Positions 1 through 8,381 of a DNA stretch of 40,171 nucleotides are shown piece by piece. Position numbers and translations under genes: made by a program. Origin of the DNA: Acidobacteriota bacterium (lineage in GTDB: Bacteria; Acidobacteriota; Terriglobia; Terriglobales; Acidobacteriaceae); the NCBI GenBank assembly GCA_021793405.1, contig JAJYSV010000037.1, forward strand, positions 1 to 40,171, in the 5' to 3' direction. Position 1 is the first letter of the stretch. Every line of letters starts with the position of its first letter. The notes beneath the pieces were generated by a model. It saw nothing but the letters and a program-made list of their open reading frames with translations. It had not been told where the DNA came from and searched no databases.

Positions 1-3
1 TTT

Positions 4-126
4 GGTGATGCAGCGTGAATCTACCAGAACTCTGGTCCTCAACCCCTCTGGAAAGACAAGCGATGCAGCCGCACCGCCCGGGTTATTTGCGCCTTGACAA
101 AGCCTTCGTCCTTATCGAGGGCCACC
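4..126. repeat. Left copy of ~125-bp direct repeat flanking IS110 remnant
   Basis: This stretch matches 803-925 at a constant offset of 799 bp with no gaps and only scattered substitutions. The best-conserved parts are the first ~27 bases (GGTGATGCAGCGTGAATC and onward) and the block around GCGCCTTGACAAAGCC with the bases after it. The second copy lies just downstream of the transposase fragment, so I infer that the repeat is the non-coding 3' end of an IS110-type element and that this left copy is the end of a second copy lying mostly outside the window. It could instead be an independent repeat into which the element inserted. Confidence 0.75.
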
Positions 127-182
127 GGGCTCTTCACAGGATACGTATATCTCATCTATACAAAGGATAGTGCAGGAGACGC

Positions 183-722
183 ATGCGGCGGATTGCGCTG
201 ACCAGCGCGGTGGGAGGAATGCTGTTCAGCCTAGCGGGAAGCCGTGCGGCAGAACAACACCCACAGGCGCGACTGCTGATGACGCAGCCGGGAGTGGGGC
301 CGATTACCTCGCTGGCCTTTGTGTTGACTATCGGGGATGTGAACCGGTTCAAGCACAGCGGTCAGGTGGCCAGTTATTTGGGGCTGATTCCACGCGAGCA
401 TAGCTCGGGCGGCAAGCAGCGGCTGGGCTCGATCAGCAAGCAGGGCAACCGGTTCGTGCGCCAGTTGCTGGTGGAGGCGGCGCAGTCGGCTTGCCGGCTG
501 GATGAAGGATTTCGCAAGCAGTACCAAGCCCGCTGCCACCACAAGCCGAAAGGCGTGGCCAAGGTGGCGGCGGCCAGAAGATTAACTGTGCGACTCTACT
601 GGATGCTCAAGCAGAACGTTGGCTATCCGGAGATCGCCCATATCGAGAGCAGCTCGCGGGTGCCCCTGACCGGCAGATGCCAGGTCGCGACGTTGAATGA
701 GCGCTCTCGCATCCAGCAATAG
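183..722 (+). pseudogene. IS110-family transposase, C-terminal fragment
   Basis: The 179-residue product matches the C-terminal (Transposase_20) domain of IS110/IS116/IS902 transposases. A helix-hairpin-helix-like PGVGPIT at residues 36-42 is followed by the family pattern IGD..RF.....ASYLGLIP, then a GGKQRLG.ISKQGN block and an R..L.EAA helix. Full-length IS110 transposases are about 320-420 residues and begin with a RuvC-like DEDD domain. That half is absent here, and an in-frame TAG at 168-170 closes the frame just upstream, so the gene is 5'-truncated and should be inactive alone. The ATG at 183 is simply the first one in the remnant. The DEDD half could lie upstream of the window only if a rearrangement separated the two parts. 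Confidence 0.85.
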
Positions 723-802
723 GCTGGATGTTCGCATAGAAGCATCATGGCCTGTGGTTAACGGCCGGATCGATGGTTGGTGGGGCAATTTGTCCACCGA
801 AG

Positions 803-925
803 GGTGATGCAGCGTGAATCTACCGGAGCTCTGGTCCTCAACCTCTCTGGCTGATCAAGCGGTGCTCCCGCACCGCCCAGGTGATTTGCGCCTTGACAAA
901 GCCTTCGTCCTTATCGAGGGGCACC
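803..925. repeat. Right copy of ~125-bp direct repeat, probable IS110 3' non-coding end
   Basis: This copy is collinear with 4-126. It begins 80 bp after the transposase stop and ends near TTATCGAGGGG. It contains TTGACA at 893-898, a consensus -35 hexamer pointing out of the element. In IS110 relatives the circular intermediate is known to join such an outward -35 to a -10 at the other end, and the non-coding end encodes the bridge RNA in characterised members. Applying either property to this copy is inference. Confidence 0.7.
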
Positions 926-945
926 CAGGCAACGGCGAATGCAAA

Positions 946-970
946 GATTCTTCGCTGCGCTCAGAATGAC
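946..970 (+). repeat. Dispersed 25-bp repeat, copy A
   Basis: The sequence GATTCTTCGCTGCGCTCAGAATGAC has a 24/25 match at 15456-15480. Its last 14 bases occur inverted at 35804-35817 and its first 11 bases occur at 28630-28640. All copies are intergenic, and this one abuts the stop codon of the ClC gene. It looks like a short dispersed repeat of the genome, of unknown role. Confidence 0.7.
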
Positions 971-2781
971 TAGCTGTGGCCGTGGGAGTGTTCCTGATAG
1001 CACTTGAGAACATCGGCTTGAGATACGACGCCTTCGAGCAAGCCTGAAACCGCGCGATTGACGATCGGCAGCAACGGCCAGCGATGGAAGTGGGCCAGGG
1101 TCTCGTTCAGCGGCAAATCGGGATAGAGATAGGGCGTGCGATCCTCGGGCAGCAACTCTTCAATCGGCTGGCTGACGCCGGTGGTCGCCTGGGTGATTTT
1201 CGCCAGGTCCGCCGCGGGCAGCACATACCAGCGATTGCCGGCGCAGCGGATCAGAGCGATGTCTTCCTTCTCCTGCTGCAGTTTGGCCGCAATCACGGCA
1301 GGGGGGTCGGAGCCAGCGAAGACCTGGCCGTCCAGCGGATGGAGTGCATCCTCGATGCGCAAGGTAGTTTCTTCGCGGGCCTCCTCCATCGACGGAAGAT
1401 TCAGGCCGTCTTGCAGCGTGAGCTGCTCGAAGATAGGCACCGGCTGCAGGCTGCGCGCGATCAGATACGCGATCGTGTTGGCCAGAATGACAGGCAGAAC
1501 GATAGAGTAGTTTCCGCTGAGTTCAAAGACCATGAAGACGCTGGTCAATGGGACGCGCAAGAAACCGGCGAAGAGGACCCCCATGCCCACCAGACCATAG
1601 GTCCCAACGGAACCGACCAGTTGGGGAAAGAAATGTTTTTCAAACATTCCTACGGAAGCGCCCAGCATCGCCCCGATAAACAGCGTTGGCGCGAACATGC
1701 CACCCGGCGTACCGCTGGAGAAGGAAACCGTGGTTGCCAAAATCTTGAGGATCGCCAGGGCCAGCAGGACATGCCAAAGATATTGCCCGTGCATGGCATG
1801 ATCGATGGTGTCATACCCGGCGCCCATCACCTGAGGAAACCCAAAGAACCCGACGCAGCCGACCAACAGACCGGCGGCGGCTGGCTGCAGCATCTGCGTC
1901 CAGTCTGGGCGAGAGCGCAGCCAGGGACGAAGGACAGCCAGCAGGCGCGAGAATAGAACGGCTGCAAATCCTCCTACAACGCCCAGGGTGGCATACGCCA
2001 GCAGCTCGCGATTGTCGCGCAGGGTAACGGCGGGAACGCGAAACATGGGTTGCGAGCCCCAGAAGGCGCGGGCAACGACGACGCTGGAAACCGCGGCCAG
2101 AACGATGGAGCCGAGAACGGCGGCGCTCCACGCGCCGATCACTTCTTCAATGACAAACAGAATGGCGGAGATGGGTGCGTTGAAGGCGGCGGCCAGACCG
2201 GCGGCAGCACCGACCGGAGCGAAGAGCCGGAGCCGTTCGCGGGACAGATGCAGCCGTCGGCCGATCAGCGACGCGATTCCTGCGCCGATCTGCAGCGAGG
2301 GGTCTTCCGGCCCCAGGGAATGTCCGGAACCGATGGCCAGCGCGGATGTGATGAATTTTCCGACCACCGTGCGGAACGAGATGTATCCGTTGTAGACGTA
2401 GAGCGCGGCTTTGGTCTGGTTGATGCCGCTGCCTCGGGCCTGGGGAAAGATGTACTTCACCATGGCGCCCAGCAGCAGGCCGACCAGCATGGGGGCCAGC
2501 AACAGGCGGTATTGGCCCGGATGTGGAACGGAGCCCAACAACAGAACTCGCAGCCATTCAATGGCCATGCGGAAGCACACGACCAGCAATCCCGACAGGA
2601 CGCCGATGAAGATGGAGAGGACAAGAAAAAGGCGGTCGCCGCGCGTGGGAGCAATGCGCTGAATCTCAGCGTCGGTCAATGGAGCATGGCTGACGGAGGC
2701 GGCAACCGTTGCGGGAGGCGCCTCAGTCGCGATGAAGGCGGCAGCACGGTTGAAGGCGGAATTTGCGGTCGGTTCACTCAC
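970..2781 (-). CDS. clcA: ClC-family H+/Cl- exchange transporter with CBS domains
   Basis: The 603-residue protein has a ClC membrane core (about residues 50-445) and a cytoplasmic C-terminal region (about 460-600) that looks like a CBS pair. Landmarks are GSGIN at 117-121 (usual GSGIP), GPEDP at 157-161 where GREGP is usual, VIEE at 210-213, GGMFAP at 359-364 and NYS at 423-425. The gating glutamate (E159), the internal proton glutamate (E213) and the ion-coordinating tyrosine (Y424) all align with E. coli ClC E148, E203 and Y445. This predicts a proton-coupled exchanger rather than a channel. The start is GTG at 2779-2781, overlapping the TGA of the upstream TPR gene as GTGA, so the two are probably translationally coupled. 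Chloride is the likely substrate; the S-to-D change next to the gate could alter anion choice. Role inferred: pH or osmotic homeostasis. Confidence 0.93.
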   Translation of the reverse strand: MSEPTANSAFNRAAAFIATEAPPATVAASVSHAPLTDAEIQRIAPTRGDRLFLVLSIFIGVLSGLLVVCFRMAIEWLRVLLLGSVPHPGQYRLLLAPMLVGLLLGAMVKYIFPQARGSGINQTKAALYVYNGYISFRTVVGKFITSALAIGSGHSLGPEDPSLQIGAGIASLIGRRLHLSRERLRLFAPVGAAAGLAAAFNAPISAILFVIEEVIGAWSAAVLGSIVLAAVSSVVVARAFWGSQPMFRVPAVTLRDNRELLAYATLGVVGGFAAVLFSRLLAVLRPWLRSRPDWTQMLQPAAAGLLVGCVGFFGFPQVMGAGYDTIDHAMHGQYLWHVLLALAILKILATTVSFSSGTPGGMFAPTLFIGAMLGASVGMFEKHFFPQLVGSVGTYGLVGMGVLFAGFLRVPLTSVFMVFELSGNYSIVLPVILANTIAYLIARSLQPVPIFEQLTLQDGLNLPSMEEAREETTLRIEDALHPLDGQVFAGSDPPAVIAAKLQQEKEDIALIRCAGNRWYVLPAADLAKITQATTGVSQPIEELLPEDRTPYLYPDLPLNETLAHFHRWPLLPIVNRAVSGLLEGVVSQADVLKCYQEHSHGHS

Positions 2782-4022
2782 TCTGACTTATCCGGGGTCT
2801 GGGCCAGTTGTAAGAGTAGCGCATCATCTCCCGTGGGTGCGCCGCATAGGCTGGCTGTCAATATTTCGGCCTGGTTCGTCCACGCCTGCAATCTTTGCTG
2901 GAGAGGCGCATTGCCGGCGAGCGCGTGTGCATTCGGGGACCCCAATTGCGTCCATTGGGTCCCAAGCGCGGAAAGAGAGGCGGCATCATCGCTGGAGAGG
3001 TTCTGGCTGGGACCGTTTTCCAGCCCTAGTTGGGCCGCGCAACTTGCATAGCGCCTGTGCGCGATATTTGCCGCCAGCAACACCCTGTCGATGTGCTGTT
3101 TCGGCGACAAATCGTAGAAAGGGATCAGTTGCAACATTCGCTGGTATTTATCCAGCTGTTCTTCGACAGCCCGCTTCTGTACTACTGTGCCTGCCGTGGG
3201 GAATTGACGTGCTTTCGCCATATAACGGCTGAGCGCCTGGGCCGCGCGTTTATATTGGCCCATCGTGGCCGCGATCTCGGACTCGGCAAGCAGGGACGCG
3301 AGTATGTCGGCAGGATTCGCATTGCGGCTCCGCTCCACCCGCTGAAATGCGGTGGAAGCATCGGAGGGATCCTGCGCCTGCCGCAAGAGATTGGCAATCG
3401 CGAACAACGCAGAAGGGTTGTCAAGGGCGTTGCCTTCCGAGGCGAGGAGCTGCCCCTGGGCGTCGTTGAACCTGTCGAGCGACAACAGATATCGAGCCAA
3501 CTCGAGGCGAATGTCGCGGCGTCGTTCCGTCCCTTCGGAGAGCCACAAACCGTTCAGTGCCGACTGATAGTAGGCGATCGCCTGTTGGGGATTCTTCCGC
3601 TGAACCGCAAGCCGGGCCAACTGCAGATTGAGATATCCGTTGCCGGGTTCAGCCTCATGAAGGGTGGAAAAATACGCATAGGCTTCGTCTATACGTCCAG
3701 AGGCAGCCAGGGCTTCCGCCAGGGCCATTTGATATTGCGTGTTGGCGGAGGAAAACGACAGGGCGGAGCGGAAGTCATCCACCGCATCGGCGGGGTGGCC
3801 GGAGGCGAGGGCGATTTCGCCGCGTGCGAACCATCGCTTCTCGAGCACTCTGCGATGCTTCTCAAACGAATTGAAGAAAAAATATGTGATTACGGCGATG
3901 CAAATCGTAACTGCGATGAGGCTCAGTAGAGCCAGACTGTCTTGAAAAATCAGTCTGCGGCGCTGTATTCGTTCCGCAGGGGAGAGGTGAAGTTTGCTAT
4001 CTGCAGTGCTGGCTGTCGGCAT
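2778..4022 (-). CDS. Membrane-anchored TPR repeat protein
   Basis: The 414-residue protein has a short basic cytoplasmic N-terminus (QRRR at 20-23), one hydrophobic helix at about 29-51, and then tandem helix-turn-helix TPR-like units from about residue 60. Typical signatures include RGEIALASGHPADAV and ALAEALAASGRIDEAYAYF. The topology suggests a periplasmic TPR domain that scaffolds partner proteins; no catalytic motif is visible. It is the first gene of a two-gene operon with the ClC exchanger, sharing the GTGA overlap. The ATG at 4020-4022 has no clear Shine-Dalgarno sequence. The partner and function are unknown, and linkage to the exchanger is the only clue. Similar anchored TPR proteins occur in envelope assembly systems, but none of their marker genes lies nearby. 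Confidence 0.8.
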   Translation of the reverse strand: MPTASTADSKLHLSPAERIQRRRLIFQDSLALLSLIAVTICIAVITYFFFNSFEKHRRVLEKRWFARGEIALASGHPADAVDDFRSALSFSSANTQYQMALAEALAASGRIDEAYAYFSTLHEAEPGNGYLNLQLARLAVQRKNPQQAIAYYQSALNGLWLSEGTERRRDIRLELARYLLSLDRFNDAQGQLLASEGNALDNPSALFAIANLLRQAQDPSDASTAFQRVERSRNANPADILASLLAESEIAATMGQYKRAAQALSRYMAKARQFPTAGTVVQKRAVEEQLDKYQRMLQLIPFYDLSPKQHIDRVLLAANIAHRRYASCAAQLGLENGPSQNLSSDDAASLSALGTQWTQLGSPNAHALAGNAPLQQRLQAWTNQAEILTASLCGAPTGDDALLLQLAQTPDKSE

Positions 4023-4397
4023 AAGATTCGAACGTAGACATCTTTATTATCTCTAAACTCAGACTAAATTCGACCAGCTCGTTCGCTGCGACCTATTTTG
4101 CTGAATCGTTGTCGACACCGGGAGGGATCTCGCGTGGCCGAGGCAGGTGGTGTGGCTTAGCAGCCCTGCGCGCGAGGAAAACGTCTCGCTTCTTCCACAG
4201 TTCCAGGCTGATTTCATCTCCCATTCATCTTCTATTTTCAGGATATTCACGAAGCCCTGCAAAACTACTCGCGGTGTCAACCAAACGTTCCCTTTCAATG
4301 CGTCGTTGCGTTGGCAATGACCTACGTGTGTCCATGGTCACCATGGCTGGGCACGATTGTTCTATAGAATTTTCATCGATCACCCATGAGAGGCCGA
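4023..4397. other. Divergent intergenic region between TPR gene and porin
   Basis: This 375-bp gap must hold promoters for the leftward TPR-clcA pair and the rightward porin. I see no convincing small gene. Two elements stand out: a 15-bp inverted repeat at 4332-4346, and an AT-rich TATAGAAT (4363-4370) that could be a -10 box for the porin, although no matching -35 lies 16-18 bp upstream. Confidence 0.5.
4332..4346. promoter_or_regulatory. Inverted repeat upstream of porin gene (possible operator)
   Basis: CCATGGT and ACCATGG are perfect 7-bp arms around a single central C. The site lies about 52 bp before the chosen porin start and about 16 bp before the candidate -10. The size and symmetry suit a dimeric regulator. 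No regulator gene is next to it, and the arms are also NcoI-like palindromes, so chance is possible. Confidence 0.3.
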
Positions 4398-6233
4398 ATG
4401 AAATATCGACCAAATATGCTGCAAACGCTGATTCTTGCATTCTGTGTGGCAGCACTGCCGATCGCAGACACGCTCGGATTCGCACAATCGAATCCAGACA
4501 CGACGACCACGGCAGCCCACAAAAAGCAGGCGCGCACAAAGCCATCGAGCATCGAATCCCAATTGAATGAGATGCGTCAGCAGATGCAACAGCAGCAAGA
4601 GGAAATCGATCAACTGAAGCAGCAACTGCAAAGCCGCGATCAGCAACTGCAGCAGGCGCAGGACGCAGCCCAGCAGGCGCAAAAAACTGCTGAGCAGGCT
4701 CAATCGCAGGTACAGGCGGCGCAGCAGAGCGCCACCCAGAGCAATGAGGCTTATACGAACCTGCATCAAGCGGTGCAGAATATTCAGGGGCAGGCGGAAC
4801 AGGCCCAGCAGACCGCATCCATGGCGGAACAGGACCAGAAGAAGCTGAAGCAAGCTGTGCTGCACCCGGATGAGATAGCCTACAAGGGCATCACGATTTC
4901 GCCTCACGGCAGCTTCCTGGCGGCTGAAACTGTGTGGCGCGGCGGGGCCACCGGCGGCGGTCTGAACACGGCCTTTACGGGTGTTCCGCTACAGGACTCT
5001 CCAGCCGCGCAACTGAGTGAATTTCAGGGTACCGGCCGTCAGTCGCGTATCGCGCTGAAAGCCACCGGCAAGTTGGCGAACATGACGATGACCGGCTACT
5101 ACGAGATGGACTGGCTGGGTACCGGCATCACGGCCAACAACAACCAGTCGAACAGCTACGTGGTGCGCCAGCGGCAATTATGGGCGGACGCCAAACTGGC
5201 CAACGGCTGGGATTTTTCCGGCGGCCAGGGCTGGTCGTTGGTGGCTGAAACCACGCAAGGCTTGACCCGCGGAACGGAGATCCTGCCGGCTACCATCGAT
5301 CCCCAGTACGAAGCCGGCTTTGTTTGGACCCGCCAATACAGCTTCCGCGTAAGCAAGGATTTCGGCAACAAGTTCTGGCTGGGCGCTTCGGCGGAAAATG
5401 CCGAAACTCTGAACCCGGGCGGCAGCAACCTGCCGACAAACCTGCTGATTGGTTCGGGTGGTACTGGTGGCGGTCTCTTCAACTCGACGGCAAACTATTC
5501 CTACAACCTGGCTCCGGATATGATCGCCAAGATCGCCGCCGAGCCTGGCTGGGGACACTATGAACTCTTCGGGGTCGCACGGTTCTTCCGCGACCGCATC
5601 TATCCGACGGGTGGAACTCCGTATAACAATACGGTGGTTGGCGGCGGCATCGGCGGCGGCTTCCGTGTGCCAGTGGCCGACAAGAAAATCATCCTTGGCC
5701 TGAAAGGGCTATACGGTGAGGGCGTGGGCCGCTACGGTTCGTCCACAATCGCCGACATCACCCTTCGGCCTGACGGCACTATCTCTCCGCTGCACGGCTT
5801 CTCCGGCCTGAGCACGGTGGAGCTGAATCCGAATAAGCGCCTGAACGTCTACTTCAACTATGGCGGCGACTACATTGGCCGCGACTATACCCTCAGCGAG
5901 GGGAAACAGGTTGGCTACGGCACTTATACTTCCGACATGTCGGGCTGCCAGATCGAGGCCCCATCCACCGCCGCGTTCCCGAGTGGGGCCCCGAATACTC
6001 CGGGCAACTCAACGAACAAATGTAGCGGCAACAACAAGGACGTGCAGGAGTTCACGGCCGGCTACTGGTTCTATATCCACAACGGAGCCAAGGGCGGTCT
6101 GCGCCAGGGGATCCAGTACAGCAACATTCGCCGTGATCTTTGGTCTGGCGCCGGCGGCCCGCTGAACCCGAGCAACGGCGCCCATGGCAATGACAACATG
6201 GTGTTCACATCCTTCCGTTACTACCTGCCATAA
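4398..6233 (+). CDS. Outer-membrane porin with N-terminal coiled coil
   Basis: From the ATG at 4398 (AGAGG four bases upstream) the protein has 611 residues. A signal peptide with a hydrophobic core at about 7-25 precedes a roughly 105-residue Gln/Ala-rich heptad region (about 49-154) predicted to form a coiled coil, probably trimeric. From about residue 163 the sequence is rich in Gly, Tyr and alternating polar/hydrophobic strands and ends ...YYLP, typical of an outer-membrane beta-barrel. Porins with a stalk of this kind are known in other phyla, for example OmpM and Omp-alpha-linked systems, where it bridges to peptidoglycan. No SLH domain is visible here. Substrate is unknown. An alternative ATG at 4386 would add four residues. 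The gene is monocistronic and ends at a strong hairpin. Confidence 0.85.
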   Translation: MKYRPNMLQTLILAFCVAALPIADTLGFAQSNPDTTTTAAHKKQARTKPSSIESQLNEMRQQMQQQQEEIDQLKQQLQSRDQQLQQAQDAAQQAQKTAEQAQSQVQAAQQSATQSNEAYTNLHQAVQNIQGQAEQAQQTASMAEQDQKKLKQAVLHPDEIAYKGITISPHGSFLAAETVWRGGATGGGLNTAFTGVPLQDSPAAQLSEFQGTGRQSRIALKATGKLANMTMTGYYEMDWLGTGITANNNQSNSYVVRQRQLWADAKLANGWDFSGGQGWSLVAETTQGLTRGTEILPATIDPQYEAGFVWTRQYSFRVSKDFGNKFWLGASAENAETLNPGGSNLPTNLLIGSGGTGGGLFNSTANYSYNLAPDMIAKIAAEPGWGHYELFGVARFFRDRIYPTGGTPYNNTVVGGGIGGGFRVPVADKKIILGLKGLYGEGVGRYGSSTIADITLRPDGTISPLHGFSGLSTVELNPNKRLNVYFNYGGDYIGRDYTLSEGKQVGYGTYTSDMSGCQIEAPSTAAFPSGAPNTPGNSTNKCSGNNKDVQEFTAGYWFYIHNGAKGGLRQGIQYSNIRRDLWSGAGGPLNPSNGAHGNDNMVFTSFRYYLP

Positions 6234-6252
6234 GCAACGGGGGGTATGATTC

Positions 6253-6292
6253 AAACAGGAGAGGCGTGGAAACTTCCACGCCTCTCCTGTTT
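6253..6292. terminator. Bidirectional hairpin terminator between convergent genes
   Basis: A perfect 19-bp stem (6253-6271 with 6274-6292) has only two bases between the arms, so a real loop would open the top pairs. The stem starts with AAA and ends with TTT, giving a short A or U tract in either direction. It sits between the porin stop (6233) and the stop of the leftward gene (6317), so it probably terminates both. Confidence 0.85.
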
Positions 6293-6316
6293 CTGTGCAG
6301 GGTTCGGCGAGCGACG

Positions 6317-7168
6317 TCAGCCGATCTTGGCCAACTGTTGGGCATACAAGGGATTGTTCGGAAATTCCCTAGCAAGGGAAGAGAGCAAATCGCGTGCCTT
6401 CACCTTGTCTTTATCGCGCACGGCGGCAACTGCCAGCAGTAATTTCGCCAGCGGCTGGAGGTAATGGCCCTGGCTAGCCGTTAGCTCAAGATCCTGCTCC
6501 CCGAGAACCTTGTTCGTTTCTCCTCCTGCCATTTGCAGGAGCCAACGAACGGGTGCCGGCTTCAATCCGAGAATGTAATTCTCCATGCCGACCGCCAGAT
6601 ACGCGTCGTAGGCGTGGGGATCCACCTGCAGCAGGCGATGGGCGTAGGCGCTGCCAGCCTTCGTATATTGGAATCCGGCGAGATCTCGACGTTCCAGCAA
6701 GGAGGCATAGTCGGCGCGAAGACCAAACGTGAGGGTTTTGGCGAACAAGGCAGTCGCATCGTCGGGATGCTGACTCAGGATGGCATCCGACAATTGGTCC
6801 GCTTTATCCAGCGCGGCATCAAATGCTTGCTTCACGGCTGGGTCTGACGTGTCTTTTTTGTGCTGGAGATAATTGGTGTCGTTGGTGAACAATTGCATAT
6901 CCAAAACGCCGGTGCGGTGGAACTCCGAAAACAGATAGCCTGCCGCGTCGGACACCGGTCCCATTGGATCCTGGAGATGCTCCGCCATGTATTTCGCAAA
7001 TATGGCATGCGCCTCCGGGAAGTGGAGGTTATACATCTCGTGAAAACCTGCGTCCAACATCTGCGGAGTCTCGACTGTTTGCCTCTGTGCGCATAGAGGG
7101 TGGGAAATGGCGAAGCTGAAGCTCAAAGCGATGGCAGGGATCAGAAACTTAACTTTCATTGCGGACAT
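6317..7168 (-). CDS. Exported TPR-like helical-repeat protein
   Basis: With the ATG at 7166-7168 (GGGGA six bases upstream) the protein has 283 residues. A signal peptide of MKVKFLIPAIALSFSF type ends near CAQ. The mature part is alpha-helical with TPR-like units (AHAIFAKYM, DDATALFAK, AHRLLQVDPHAYDAYLAVGMENY, ARDLLSSLAREFPNNPLYAQQL). No enzyme motif is visible. The frame continues upstream to 7222, but that extension has no ribosome site and would bury the signal peptide. Acidobacteria encode many such exported helical-repeat proteins without known function. It is transcribed convergently with the porin and shares its terminator. Confidence 0.75.
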   Translation of the reverse strand: MSAMKVKFLIPAIALSFSFAISHPLCAQRQTVETPQMLDAGFHEMYNLHFPEAHAIFAKYMAEHLQDPMGPVSDAAGYLFSEFHRTGVLDMQLFTNDTNYLQHKKDTSDPAVKQAFDAALDKADQLSDAILSQHPDDATALFAKTLTFGLRADYASLLERRDLAGFQYTKAGSAYAHRLLQVDPHAYDAYLAVGMENYILGLKPAPVRWLLQMAGGETNKVLGEQDLELTASQGHYLQPLAKLLLAVAAVRDKDKVKARDLLSSLAREFPNNPLYAQQLAKIG

Positions 7169-7373
7169 ACTTGTTCCCCAATAGATTCGGATCGAACGGT
7201 ATCTGTGGCCAAAGGCTCCCACTCGTTCAACATGTGAAGATATGGCACCATTATTTCACTCTTCCGCGAGGATTTTACAGTGCCGTGCGGTGACCGGACC
7301 GCGACAGAACCCGTCCCCGCCACGATGAGCGTCAAGAAAGGCACGGGACATATAGTAACCTGATGGAGACGGG

Positions 7374-8330
7374 TTGCGTCTAAACAGAGAAGCACTAAAA
7401 AAATACACCCTTACACTTGGATGGTCAGTTTTGCGCTTGCGGCAACCCGGGTTTTACACTTTGATGTTTTTGTTCTGCGTAGTGTTCTTATCCGGGCCGT
7501 CGAGGGCAGCGGCCCAGGCGAACATGCCGGGACGGGCAACGCAAGCGCACACGGATGGCAATGTGGGCTCGACAGAGCTTCCCGCAGCGCCACAGGCCCA
7601 GGGCTCCACGGGTCCGCAAACTGGAGCCTCTGGATCGCCAAAAGTTCCGGGAGACAAGGGCGACCGCGTTCATTACGATGTCAACGGAAACCCGGTTCAG
7701 AACCCCAATACGCCTCCGCCAGATTACGGACAACAGCCGCGACGCATCATGGGCTGGATTCCGAATTATCGGGCAGTCAGCGTGGGCGCCAAGCCGCCGC
7801 CGCCGAGTTTCAAAGAGAAATTCCTAATCGGAACGCAAAATACATTTGACTATTCCGCGTTCATCTTCAATGCGGTGGATACTGAAATTCCTTATGTCTC
7901 GAAAAGCTATCCGGAATTCGGCAATGGCTGGGTTGGCTACGGAGTCTATTACTGGCATGGATTTGTGGACAAAGGCATTGGAAATTACATGACCGATACC
8001 ATTGTGCCCACGCTGACCCGCCAGGACTCACGCTACTATGCGATGGGCCGGGGCCACTGGTATCTGCGCGCGCTCTACGCATACACGCGCGTTTTGATTA
8101 CCCCGAATGATGCGGGAAAAAATACCTTCAACTATTCGGAGATAGTCGGTAAGGGCGCTGCCGCCGGACTGGGCGATCTGTATTATCCGGCCCGCTATCG
8201 GGACTGGACGAAAACCGGGCAGCGCTGGCTGGTGCAGGTGGCGATACGAGACGGCGGCTTCAACGTTTTTCGCGAGTTCTGGCCGGACGCTGCAAAACAC
8301 ATTTTGCATCTCAGCCCCAAAAACCAATAG
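7374..8330 (+). CDS. Exported protein of unknown function
   Basis: The 318-residue protein starts at TTG 7374, with GGAG five bases upstream. The N-terminus is basic and long, followed by a hydrophobic stretch (about 27-41) and a likely cleavage after AAAQA near residue 48. A Pro/Gly/Gln-rich linker runs to about residue 125. The C-terminal domain (about 140-310) is rich in Tyr, Trp and Gly (YGVYYWHGFVDKG, RYYAMGRGHWYLRALYAY, GLGDLYYPARYRDW), suggesting a beta-rich or membrane-associated envelope domain. I do not recognise a family with a known role. A later ATG at 7464 would shorten the signal peptide and is the main alternative. It lies 51 bp before the dehydrogenase start, on the same strand. 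Confidence 0.7.
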   Translation: MRLNREALKKYTLTLGWSVLRLRQPGFYTLMFLFCVVFLSGPSRAAAQANMPGRATQAHTDGNVGSTELPAAPQAQGSTGPQTGASGSPKVPGDKGDRVHYDVNGNPVQNPNTPPPDYGQQPRRIMGWIPNYRAVSVGAKPPPPSFKEKFLIGTQNTFDYSAFIFNAVDTEIPYVSKSYPEFGNGWVGYGVYYWHGFVDKGIGNYMTDTIVPTLTRQDSRYYAMGRGHWYLRALYAYTRVLITPNDAGKNTFNYSEIVGKGAAAGLGDLYYPARYRDWTKTGQRWLVQVAIRDGGFNVFREFWPDAAKHILHLSPKNQ

Positions 8331-8381
8331 CGCAGGCCCGACGGTTTGCTCCGGCGTTGCTTCGCTGATTATCATCAGGCC

